A DNA stretch of 64,000 nt, taken from NCBI GenBank assembly GCA_030848705.1, contig CM061240.1, forward strand, positions 19,487,001 to 19,551,000. The letters are read 5' to 3'. A program made the position numbers and the translations under genes. This stretch comes from Heracleum sosnowskyi. Its lineage: Eukaryota > Streptophyta > Magnoliopsida > Apiales > Apiaceae. This document shows positions 48,631 to 58,559 of the stretch, in pieces (position 1 is the stretch's first letter; every line of letters begins with the position of its first letter). The notes beneath the pieces were generated by a model, which saw nothing but the letters and a program-made list of their open reading frames with translations, was not told the DNA's origin and ran no database searches.

Positions 48631-48688
48631 GAGTCAGGTTTAGTTCTGGAGTTGTGTATTGTAATGGTAGTCAAGCTGTTTCGGTTTG

Positions 48689-48694
48689 AATAAA
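48689..48694 (+). terminator. Candidate poly(A) signal of the small HSP gene
   Basis: AATAAA lies 59 nt after the stop codon in an otherwise AT-rich 3' UTR, a normal position for plant polyadenylation. Confidence 0.6.
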
Positions 48695-48965
48695 AGAGAT
48701 TTCTATATATTGATCAAGTGAAGTAGTTGAGAATGTTAACTTCCTTCTTGTTACACTTTTGTTAGTGGCTGGTTTTGAATTTTTTCTGTTGTCGTGAATT
48801 AGCATTGTTTCCTTTTTTTAACTTAAAAAAACAAAAAATGCAACTTCAACTCACTGGTGAAGCAATTAAACACAGATCTTTAGGGAATGGTTTCAATTAG
48901 TAGGAAAATGTTATGAAATTTTAAAAAACCTGACTTATTTATATACAAATTTTGAATCAATGATT

Positions 48966-49320
48966 TGTACAAGAAAAAATGTTAGCGATGCCAAACTATC
49001 TATTATTTTTTATCTTATGCCAACGGAATTCGACGAAGGAAATCAATTGGTAGTTACAAACAGATTGCTAACGGATTTTAAAAGTTTGAAAAGTTAAAAT
49101 TCTATCAACCGAAACTCAACAGATCACTAACGGATGTTTAATAATGAAATATTTTCGTTGGCAGAATAGGCGAAAAATGCGCGCCCAAATATGCCAATGG
49201 AATAGCTATAGTTTGCCAACAGATATTTGTCAATGAAATAGTAATGATATAATAACTGTTTAGTAATGAATTGTCAACCCATTACTAACGGAAGTTACAA
49301 CTCTTGTTCCATTAGTAGTG
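48966..49320. mobile_element. CACTA-like MITE remnant
   Basis: The right end, read on the minus strand, is CACTACTAATGGAACAAGAG. The left end TACAAGAAAAAATGTTAGCG resembles the usual CACTACAAGAAAA end with its first bases lost. Inside are repeated TAACGGA / CGTTGGCA words typical of sub-terminal repeats of such elements. No 3-bp target duplication could be fixed. Confidence 0.5.
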
Positions 49321-49706
49321 TGTTACAATTTTTAGATCGGTTAAATTGTATTCGTTATTATTTCGTTGGTAATATTAATTCTAAAAAATTTCCCTCGATT
49401 TGGTCTTTTGATTTTTTTAAAATATTTATCGACGATCCAACTGTACGGATATGAAAATCTATCAATTTTAATGATATTTCAAAAATTTTGGGAAAAAATA
49501 ATTTATTTGGTTTAAGATTTTAATAGTCATTTAGTACGTTAACTATTACTTCTAACTAGTGTTTTCTCCCGAATTGGTGTTTCGATTTTTTTTAAAATAT
49601 TTATTGACGATCCAACTATATGGATGTAAAGATCTATGTATTACAATGATGTTTCAAAATTTTTGAAAGATAATAAATTTATTTGGTTTGAGATTTTAAG
49701 AGTCAA
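49321..49706. repeat. ~176-bp tandem repeat array, left part
   Basis: Repeat landmarks (GAATTGGTGTTT and variant GATTTGGTC) occur at 49397 and 49571, spaced 174 bp. Sequence continues as in the right part (51211-52000), from which it is separated by a Helitron. At least two units lie here. Confidence 0.85.
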
Positions 49707-51210
49707 CTAGCATGAAAACCCGTGCAAGGCACGGGTCACTATTTAGCATAATTATTTTAACTTCTATGTAGTTCGGTGTTTATGATAATTTATAGATCGT
49801 TTGACAGATGTCTCATTGTGGGTACAAAAGCTGGACTTGATCTCTGTAGTGAGATAGTTAGCGTTGAAAAGTATCATTGGTTGAGGTGTTTTTGAGTTAA
49901 GAAATGAGTAAATTCGATACTTATGATATTTGTTATGTGTAAGATCTATGTCAGAATATAATTATCTTACATACAGACATTAACCTACACGATTTTACTA
50001 ATTTAGCTCATTGATCGAATGATACATTTTCTTGTTTGTGAAATGTAATTTGCATTGTAAAATGTGTACAATGAAACATTTTCTTGTTTGTGAAATGTAA
50101 TTTGCATTGTAGAATGTGTACATTCATAATATTAAAATTTAATATATAATAAATTTTCTAGTATGTTCACGTGAATTAAGTACATTTCCAATGAAATCAA
50201 GAACCGTTAGATCCACAGTCATTAGATCTTTTCAATCAAATCAATGGGAATCGTTAAATAAAATACTACAAATTTTATATATAGTACCTTTTATATTTTT
50301 TATAACTAAAATTTCTTTTTTCTAACAACGTTATCTATCTATCTATACTATTATATAATAGACGGAACAATAAAAGTTTGGTTGGTAGTCTGGTCCCCCA
50401 TGGTTTGTTCACTCATTCCACACCGGTTAGATATTTCCAATCAAATTAATGAAAACCGTTAGATAAAATACTAAAAATATTAAATAGAGTACCTTTTATA
50501 TTGTGTATAGCTAAAAATATTATATAGAGTACTTTTTATATTTTTCAACTAATTTTTTTCATACAAATTTTACAAATAAGGACAAAATAGAAATCAATTA
50601 GAACCGTTACATAAAATCCTAAAAATATTATATAGAGTACCTTTTATATTTTTTCAATAGTTAAATTATCTCACCTATTATAAGATTATGTTAATCGATA
50701 TAATAATAGATACCAAATACTCCTCTACTCACGCGACACACACGCATACATATATATATTTTTTTAAAGTAAACACAGGGGAAATTTAAATATTTTAAAT
50801 TAAATAAAATGTCATTGTTGAGTGGATTCAAACTTGGGTCTATACAATAATTTGCACCTCCTCTTACCACCACACCACTCAATTACATGTGTTGTAAATT
50901 ACACACATCATATGTGTGTGTGTTGCTTGAATAGAGAAATATTTGATATTATTATTTCTCTACTCAAGCGACACACACACATATGATGTGTGTAATTTAC
51001 AACACATGTCATTGAGTGGTGTGGTGGTAAGAGGAGGTGCAAGTTATTGTGGAACTCAAGTTCGAATCCGCTCAATATCAATTTTTTTAAGACTAATAAA
51101 CATAAGGGCAATTTGGACATTTCAAATGCATTAAAATGTCTTGCCAATTTAGCATGAATAAAATGTCCCCCAATTAATTGACCCATGTTGGGCTATTATT
51201 AATATAAAGA
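49707..51210 (-). mobile_element. Non-autonomous Helitron (1,504 bp) with exactly defined ends
   Basis: On the minus strand it begins TCTTTATATTAATAA (51210) and ends with a hairpin (ACCCGTGCCTTGCACGGGT, 49718-49736) followed by TTTCATGCTAG (49707). The flanks GAGTCAA (left) and TTAGTACTTTGAC (right) join into the uninterrupted satellite sequence GAGTCAATTAGTACTTTGAC found near 51380 and 51555. Insertion was therefore between A and T without target duplication. No Rep/helicase coding. It contains a large tRNA-like palindrome and, at 50341, a TCTATACTATTATATAATAG string that looks like another Helitron 5' end. Confidence 0.93.
50812..51085. repeat. Large inverted repeat of two tRNA-like (SINE-head-like) sequences
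   Basis: The arms are centred near 50945; the best-matching ~100 bp (50845-50942 and 50953-51048) differ at only a few positions. Each arm has a pol III box A-like TGGTGTGGTGGTAAG and box B-like GTTCGAATCC (plus strand near 51020 and 51060). The arrangement is head-to-head with loop TTTGATATTATTA. It would form a very stable cruciform or hairpin RNA. Confidence 0.85.
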
Positions 51211-52000
51211 TTAGTACTTTGACTTGTACTTCTGACTAGTATTTCCTCCCGAATTGGTGTTTCAATTTTTTAAAACATATTTATCGATCATTCAACCGTA
51301 TGGATGTGAAGATCTATCTATTACAATGATGTTTCAAAATTTTTGAAAAATAATAAATTTATTTGATTTGAGATTTTAAGAGTCAATTACTACTTTGACT
51401 TGTACTTCTAACTATTGTTTCCTTTCGAATTGGTGTTTCTCTTTTTTAAAAAATATTTATCAACAATCTAACCGTATTGATGTGAATATCTATCTATTTT
51501 AGTAATATTTCAAAAAAAATCAAAAGTAATAAATTTATTTGGTTTGAGATTTTAAGAATCAATTAGTACTTTGACTTGTACTTCTAACTAGTGTTTCCTC
51601 CCGAATTGGTGTTTTGATTTTTTTTTTAAAATATTTATCGATGATCCAACCATATGGATGTAAACATGTATCTATTCTAATGATATTTCAAAAATTATGA
51701 AAAATAATAAATTTATTTGGTTTAAGATTTTAAGAGTCAATTGGTACTTTAACTTGTAGTTTTAACTAGTGTTTTCTCTTGAATTGGTGTTTGGATTTTT
51801 TTAAAAATATTTAACGATGACCCAATCGTACGGATGTGAAGATCTATCTATTATAGTGATATTTCAAAAAAATTGAAAAATAATAAATTTATTTGGTTTG
51901 AGATTTGAAGAGTCAAATAGTACTTTGACTTGTACTTCTAAATAGTGTTTTCTCCCGAATTGGTGTTTCGATTTTTAAAAAAATATATATTTATAAACAA
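51211..52000. repeat. ~176-bp tandem repeat array, right part
   Basis: GAATTGGTGTTT-type landmarks recur at 51251, 51427, 51603, 51781 and 51957, spaced 176, 176, 178 and 176 bp. Each unit also carries CTTGTACTTCTAACTAGTGT, ATCCAACCGTATGGATGTGA and AATAAATTTATTTGGTTTGA-like blocks. About four and a half units, fading near 52000. Confidence 0.92.
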
Positions 52001-52959
52001 TACAACCGTATTTTATTAAAATATAAGTAAATTTTCATATAAAATCTTTTTAAAATATTTTATATTTTCATAATTGTAATTGGAAAAAATTACTTAGAAA
52101 AGATAAGTTTTATACCATTGTTACTAAAAGTAGATAAATCTCTTATAAAATTTTACTATGTTTAAATATTGAACTCTAAAATATTTTAAAATATCTAATT
52201 TATTTAACAAATTTTGCTAATTGCTAATATACTGTATGCAACTAATAATAAATTTTACAAATGCTGAATATTTTATTTTGTCAATAAAATGACATAGGTG
52301 TTGAGTGTAGCCAACGTGGCAATTTATTATTGGAGAACACCATAGCACTCAAATTGACATCCTATAATCAACTTATAGCCCTTGATTAATTGAAGAGGGC
52401 ATCAGACGGTTGTGACTTTGAGCAAATTAAAGTAGAAACCCGCAATCTCTCTCATATAATTCACCCCGTCTCATGTTCTCTGCTCCATTATTATCTCCCC
52501 ATCTCCAACTACTCACATTCATATTTTTTTATTTTAACTTGGTTGCCTCAACAATATTTTCGAAGGTCACAACTCATAACCATAATATACACATATATAC
52601 ACACATATACACAGACAATTCTATATATTCGCAGTTGTATTATCTCTCTAATTCTCCACGCACAAGCAATTCTATATTTGATTTCATAAAATGACTTCGA
52701 GACAAGAAAAAAACCGGCTTCGAAGAGATATAAGTTCAAGAAATACGGCGCCTGCCCTCATTCTCTAAAAATCAAGACTTCGCTGACAACAATAAGATAA
52801 ATGAAACATTTTCTTGTTGTAGTTTTGTAAAAATTTAATTATGTTATTATATATGTCAATTTGAAGAAACCTTAATCCAATCTTCCTGAAATTTTCTATC
52901 CGAGCTTGTTAATTCAATTTTGCTATTTTTTGGTTAGTTTGATATTTGTATGTATGAAT
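52001..52959. other. AT-rich region with a possible captured leader
   Basis: No gene is supported. At 52440-52690 a pyrimidine-rich, leader-like stretch precedes an ATG at 52691 (26-codon ORF beginning MTSRQEKNRL). It could be a captured 5' gene fragment, but no domain or splice evidence supports that. An ACACATATATACACAC-type microsatellite lies at 52585-52615. Confidence 0.35.
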
Positions 52960-53481
52960 CGTATCTGTTAATGGAATTCATTGCGGACATGTGTAAGGAT
53001 TGGAATGTAATAAACGGAATCTGGGTTCATAAATATGCATATTTGGATATTTTTTTGTATAATATAGTCTATTTGATTCAAATATGGTTTATCTGTTAGG
53101 AAATTGTCACTAAATTTAACAATGAAAATTTCATTTATATTTGGCTACTAATAATACCAACATATTATTCGTTAGGTAATTATTACTAAAATTAACGACA
53201 TTCTCCGTTTGCATTTGGTTGCTAATATTGCCAATAGAATATCCATTACGAAGGTGGTTGGAGTATGGTTATTTGTGAAAGCAAGTATTCTGTTATTCGG
53301 ATATTAGTATTCCGTTGTTAAGTTCATTAACGAAAATCAATCTGTTAGCAGAGACTTCCCAACGGCGTATATACCCACATATGTTATCCGTGATCATTCC
53401 GTTGGTATGATGACTTACTAACGGATTTTCTTAACTTACCAACGGAATTTTTCGTTGTTCGAACTGGATTTTATTATAGTG
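52960..53481 (-). mobile_element. CACTA-like remnant, one end only
   Basis: The right end on the minus strand is CACTATAATAAAATCCAG, followed by alternating AACGGA / CCGTTGGTAAG words spread over ~500 bp, as in CACTA sub-terminal regions. No matching left end or coding sequence was found. Confidence 0.4.
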
Positions 53482-53890
53482 TATTTTGCGTACGTACGTT
53501 TATATTTATTGATTAAAATAAATCGTATCATGTTATTTAAGAAATTTTTTGAAATTTTTTTTGGGCATTTAACGTTACTCTAGTACCGTTACTTAAATGT
53601 TTTCTATAAAACAAGATAGAAATCATAGAAAATGGTCAATCGTGCTCTTTGGTAATTATAAATTTCTTTTAAGAAAACAAAAAAAGAACAGAAATTATAG
53701 AAAATGAACGGTCGTATTCCTCGGTAATTATAAAATAGAAACGGTTTGTCTCGGTTTGACTCTTTGAATCTTGGACTAAATTTGTGCTTATGTTTGTTTT
53801 TCTCCGATATCTAATTCACAATTATTTTTTTTAAACGGTCTAATTCACAATTTTGAAAGACGATTGACAACCTGCACAATAAATAACAAA

Positions 53891-53929
53891 CTAGCTTTAT
53901 AGCCCGTGCGAGGCACGGGCATGCTCTAG
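53891..53929. mobile_element. Helitron 3' terminus (orientation ambiguous)
   Basis: Hairpin GCCCGTGCGAGGCACGGGC (53902-53920) is flanked on both sides by CTAG. On the minus strand it continues TATAAAGCTAG then T, very like the ends at 45923 and 62876. On the plus strand it continues ATGCTCTAG then T. The minus reading is preferred, placing a Helitron to the right. Its other end was not located. Confidence 0.7.
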
Positions 53930-54105
53930 TTATTTTCGGTTATGTTGGTCTCATCGTTTGGTGGAATGCATGTAGAAGAAAAGACATAAGCATGTAACAG
54001 TATATCAGTAGGAAATATGTCGAAGGTTTGATGATACATGTTTTAAAAAATCCCAGTCTATAAGGTTGTTATTATGACCTGAGTAGGCGCAAATATTTTG
54101 ACTAA

Positions 54106-54593
54106 TTAACATGTTTTGTTGGCATGCACGACCCTTCTGTACTGCAAGATTTCGTCGGTTATAATTTTGCCAATCATATTTGAATGAGAAGATGGTTTTA
54201 GTGTCACTTTGAAAGAGTATCGGGCGTCTTTTACCATTTCCATTGCCTGGGGGAACGTTGGCACTCCATTTACCTGTTTGTAGTTCATGGGGGTAGTTGT
54301 GACCTTGTGTACTGCAAGATTTCGCCGATTATAATTTTTCCAATTGTATTTGAATGAGAAGATGGTTTTAGTGTCACTTTGAAAGAGAATTGGGCGCCTT
54401 TTATCATTTTCATTGCATGGGGGAACGTTGGCACTCCATTTACCTGTTTGTAGTTCATGGGGTAGTCGTTAAGTGGGTGTTGTAAAATTTGATCGGTGTG
54501 CATAATAGAGTAAAAATGAGTTACTATAGAGGATAGGTTAGTTGAAGGTAAGGCGTGTAGAAGTACAAGTTGTATTAGTATGTGTGGATACAC
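54106..54593 (-). pseudogene. Tandemly duplicated ~170-bp coding-like segment, possibly RPA-like
   Basis: On the minus strand two copies 170 bp apart encode nearly the same peptide block, NYKQVNGVPTFP followed by a hydrophobic/basic stretch with FKVTLKPSSHSN and IGKII. The pattern (FP…, YxFKVTLK…) faintly resembles a C-terminal OB fold of replication protein A-like genes carried by plant Helitrons. That would suit the preferred minus-strand Helitron end at 53891. The similarity is weak and from memory of the family pattern. Neither copy has a complete domain or confident start. Confidence 0.35.
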
Positions 54594-55477
54594 TATTTAA
54601 ACGAATGCATACCACTTTGCCCGTTTTAAGAAGGGTCTCCTTGCAGACACGTTGAATACAATAATTGTACAGTTGTGGATATAATTTATTTTAGAAAACT
54701 ATTACTTATACCTTTCAAGATAATTCTAAACTGATTCGTGATAAGTTACTCGTTTCACCTTACAATTGCCACTTGACACAAATAATTTAACATTTAGTAC
54801 TTTTAATATTTTATCATAGATATTCAAAAAAATTAAACCGATTTAGTTTAGATTTGATTTAGTCGTACGATGACAACTTCAACTTTCTTGTAAAAATCTC
54901 CAACACAAACTTTTTTATTAATATACAAATATAAAACTCTTTTGCATTTTTCGGGTTCAATACTTTATATACTATAGTGCATTTTTCGAAAATGATCAAC
55001 GTATAAAATTTATCTATCGAAGACGAGATTTATAATATATTAGATCATAATAAAACTACAGTTTTAATCTTTTAGTAGCTAAAATTTCAAAAATGCATAT
55101 ATAATTATAAGTTGTTAATATCTTATAATGAAACAATAATAAATGTAAAATAATGATAAAATCCATTTTTACGCTTATTATATATAAGGATATAATTGAA
55201 AAGAAAGTAAATATGTTGATAGTTTTAAATTTAAAAAAAAATATTAAAAAAAAAGTATAATAAGTGATATTGGATATAGATGTCAACATTTATCACACTA
55301 TCACCTAGGTCATGGTTCAATTCACATTAAAAAGAAATTTTTTTATCATCAATATACAATTGGAGGGATAATTTATTAATCTAATATCATCAATATAATA
55401 TTGAAAGGGTAATTTAGTAATCTATTATATAAGGGTAATTTAGTAATTTTATGATGAATAAATTGTCTCACGAACCC
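54594..55477. other. AT-rich DNA, no gene seen
   Basis: A weak box B-like GGTTCAATTC occurs near 55314, followed by two copies of AGGGTAATTTAGTAAT-type sequence (55400-55450) and GAATAAATTGTCTCAC before the hairpin. The same order of modules occurs at 51060-51165 and 56766-56865. Nothing else is recognisable. Confidence 0.45.
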
Positions 55478-55504
55478 CCCGTGCAAGGCACGGGATCGCT
55501 CTAA
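55478..55504 (+). mobile_element. Helitron 3' terminus (CTAA type)
   Basis: Hairpin CCCGTGCAAGGCACGGG (55478-55494) is followed by ATCGCTCTAA. The CTRR end and the spacing fit a Helitron, but the next base is C, not the expected T, so the boundary is less certain. The 5' end was not found. Confidence 0.5.
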
Positions 55505-56689
55505 CCGACAGAACTTTATGTTATTTTGTGACGATATTTTCTAGTTCACGTCAGTTTAATTTTGCGATGATAAGTATTCTTCAGTTTGTTGTGGTGATCC
55601 TGCCACCAGTTTGAACTTTTTGGTGACACTATGTGACATGATTGTGAAGATTTGCAAGGAAGATCGGTTTGGTATTAGTCCAAAAAAGATTTTGTTCTTA
55701 GTTGAATGTATTTGATGATTAGTTTTATAAGCTAATTAATAATCAGACAAGAATTAGTTAAATGTGTCAAATAAAGGCTCCATTTCAAAAGTAGCAATAC
55801 TCTCCGGGCTCCATAATTCTCTATAAGCGGTCGGAGTAGTATACTTGTCCTTAATGCATGAGGTGGCAGGATTGAGATGCACACAAATTCGTATTCGGAA
55901 AAAACTGTTCGAACTGGTTAAAAAAATCGGAAAAAAACTGATTAAAAAAAAGTCCACCTCAATTGGATCCAGCCCGCAGGCTTAAACGAATCGCATATTT
56001 TTCACAAAACCCCGATCCGGTTCGAGCCGAATAAACCCAAATTTAATCTCGATTTGGACGTAGTCTTGATCAGGATAAAAGTCCAATCCAAAAAGTTAGA
56101 ATTTTCAATTAAATCTCGGATAAAAGCTTAAATTTTTCAATTAAATTCGAAAAAATAAAAAAAAAATTGAAGTTAAAGTTAAAGTTAGCAATATCTAAAA
56201 TAATTTGTAAAAATCCGATTTGGCCCCTCCTGACCCGACCCTATCTACAGGTATAAATATTTTAGAGGAAATTTGTCTCGATTTAAAAAAGCCCGGTCCT
56301 ATCGGATATCGAAAAATCCGACCTGAATCCGGATTACGTTCATCTCTATTCAGGGTAACAACTATAGAGGTGCTTATATTATTACTTATATGTATGAACA
56401 TAGTTGAGACAAAATGATTACTATTTTGTATTATTGGATGCTCGGACTAAAAAGTGATATTATGTGACTAAAAATGCATTTGTACTTTGTCTTAAAATTG
56501 TGAATAGAAAGGAAGAAACATAATTAAATTTAATTAAAGAGATACGTGTCTATTGGATATACTTTATACCAATAACCACTTTTATTAATAATCAGACAAA
56601 TGAAATTATCATGAAAGAATCTTGAATAAAAACTAAAGTGTAAAATAATATTTATGAAAGACATTACCATACTAATGGGTTTTATACCA
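55505..56689. other. Unassigned region
   Basis: No ORF with a recognisable domain. 55960-56350 is somewhat GC-richer, with CCGATCCGGTTCGAGCC and GACCTGAATCCGGATTACGT words. These resemble ends of small non-autonomous DNA transposons, but I found no paired termini or target duplications. Confidence 0.4.
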
Positions 56690-56697
56690 CAACAAAA

Positions 56698-56900
56698 AAG
56701 CTCAAGTAGCTAAATGGTTAAATTGGTGACTTGAAATTCTTAGTAATTAGTATTGAAGTGTCTTAGGTTCGATTCCCATCAAGATGAAAATTTTCTTACA
56801 TTTTTATAACATTTGACTTTGGAGGGGCAGTTATGTAATTTCAAGTTGTTGAATAAAATGTTTCACAAAGTCCTTGTTGCAGTATAAGATATATAATAGA
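56698..56900 (+). mobile_element. SINE-like tRNA-derived sequence
   Basis: A box A-like TAGCTAAATGG (56707-56717) and a good box B GGTTCGATTC (56766-56775) are spaced as in tRNA-derived pol III promoters. They are followed by ~100 bp ending GAATAAAATGTTTCACA. The sequence does not fold as a complete tRNA by eye and has no CCA-ready acceptor stem, so a SINE head is more likely than a tRNA gene. No target duplication was fixed. Confidence 0.5.
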
Positions 56901-57189
56901 TGATGCAAATATAACATTCATACTGTATGTCATTTTATATAAACAAATACAGGCGCATCATTTACTTCATCAAAATCATATAGCATCCGATCACGCTACA
57001 AAAATGCAAATTAAACACACTTCATCTTTATGCTAAATAGCATAAATAAATGATGATCAAGACGCTTTTAGTTCAAATTATATTCAGCAAAAGATTAATT
57101 AGACATTTTTAATAATTAAAATAAGCATTTCCAAATGGAGTATCCATTTAAATATGAAGTATTTTTTTAGCAAATTGGTTTACACTTTT

Positions 57190-58300
57190 CTCTCCCTCCC
57201 AAATTTTTACATTTCAAATTATTTTCAAAATTAATAAAGTTTTATAATATAAAAATGAGTAATTAGCAGTTTGCACCCCTTTACTTTGGACGTTTTTTCG
57301 ATTTGATCCTGAATAATGTTCTGTAGCAGAATGCACCCCTATGTTTAATTGTCGCTTCGATTTGCATCCTCTTGACCAACTACCGTTAATTTTGACTGTT
57401 AACCTTAACGGCCAGGGTTATTTGGGTAATTAGCCAGGATAATTTCCTATTTATTTAACGGGGGAAATTGTAAATTTGGGGGAAATTGTAAATTTTTATT
57501 GTTCTTGATAATTGATAGTCGGATTGTGTTTGTTATGAAATTTATAACATGATTATGATTTTTGATTTAATTTTTGAGCTTGAATTCGAGTTATTCGGAA
57601 ATTTAAGGGTCACCGGATTTTCTTTAAGTTTTTGGCCGGAATTGAACCTCGGTAATTCAGTTGTTAATGACACTTATGCCACAGAATAGATCGTAGAATG
57701 GTGATTATATTCATGTAAAAATATTCGAGTTTGGTGTTCATCTTTGGGGTGGTTGGAAACGCGGCGGTGCCGCCGCCGGCGAGCCTTGGGCTCGATTTTT
57801 AGCCGTTTTGGTTGATGTTTTGTTGGGTATTGATTGTGTTATGAAGGCCTGTGATTTCCCATAAGAAAATCGGGCATTTTGGAGGTCGTTTCGAACGATT
57901 TGGGCTCGGCGACGGCGAGACTATCGGCCGGATTCTGGAATTTTCCAGTTCCGGTGAGGTTGTTTGTCCGATTCCGGCGAGTTTCTTGATTAAGCCACCG
58001 TTTGATCCATTTGGTTAGTAAAGTATTTCATGAATAGTGTTTATGGGATTTATTTTCCAATTTTACCCATGTTCTAATTAACGGTGACAGACAATATGAA
58101 CGGAATTTGGTTAAAGGGGTGCAAATCGAAGCGAGAATGAAACTTAGAGGTGTAAACTGCCAAAACATATAGTTTGAGACTAAATCGCAAAAGCGCCCAA
58201 ACATAAGGGGTACAAAATGTTAATTACTCTATGAAAATTAACTACTTTCACTATTTTCTTACTTTGCTTATGAAAAAAATCAAAAAATTGAGATACATCT
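57190..58300. mobile_element. Stowaway-like MITE remnant split by a Mutator-type element
   Basis: The left piece (57190-57256: CTCCCTCCCAAATTTTTACA … AAAGTTTTATAATATAAAAAT) and the right piece (58239 onward: TAACTACTTTCACTATTTTC…TTACTTTG) line up with consecutive parts of the MITE at 33394-33665. The far end is degraded. Confidence 0.65.
57257..58229. mobile_element. Mutator-like non-autonomous element (973 bp) with GC-rich core
   Basis: 9-bp flanks TATAAAAAT (57248-57256) and TATGAAAAT (58230-58238) match at eight of nine positions. The left end GAGTAATTAGCAGTTTGCAC matches the reverse-complemented right end GAGTAATTAACATTTTGTAC, with similarity continuing ~50 bp. A 9-bp duplication and long inverted ends indicate a MULE. 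57750-58020 is far GC-richer than its surroundings (CGGCGGTGCCGCCGCCGGCG), suggesting captured sequence. No long ORF. Confidence 0.85.
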
Positions 58301-58559
58301 TTCTGCGTCATGTACAAAGTAAAAGATGAATTCAGTAGGTTTCTTATTTGCTTCCTTGGTTTCGATATCCTCCAAAATTAATTGCAAAACCGAAACACCA
58401 TTCCAGTAATTAATTCAACCAGATATAAATAAGAAAGAAAAATTCAAGTAGCTTATATCTTTGTAGTTTGTATACATGAATTAATAATTCAAATTCATTA
58501 ATCAAAATTTATATCCCCAACCCATATATAAAAAAAAATTGGTGATGCTTCCCATTAAC

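Noticed and set aside
51211..52000. CRISPR-like array
   Set aside because: Units are contiguous 176-bp tandem repeats without unique spacers, in plant DNA; this is a satellite.
52440..52770. Captured gene with start at 52691
   Set aside because: Only 26 codons, no domain, and no convincing 5' splice site after it; mentioned as a possibility only.
55860..56420. hAT-like MITE based on GATCCGGTTCGAGCC / AATCCGGATT words
   Set aside because: No paired inverted termini and no target duplication could be found by eye.
56707..56780. A functional tRNA gene
   Set aside because: Boxes A and B are present, but I could not draw paired acceptor and anticodon stems, and no pol III terminator is placed right after.
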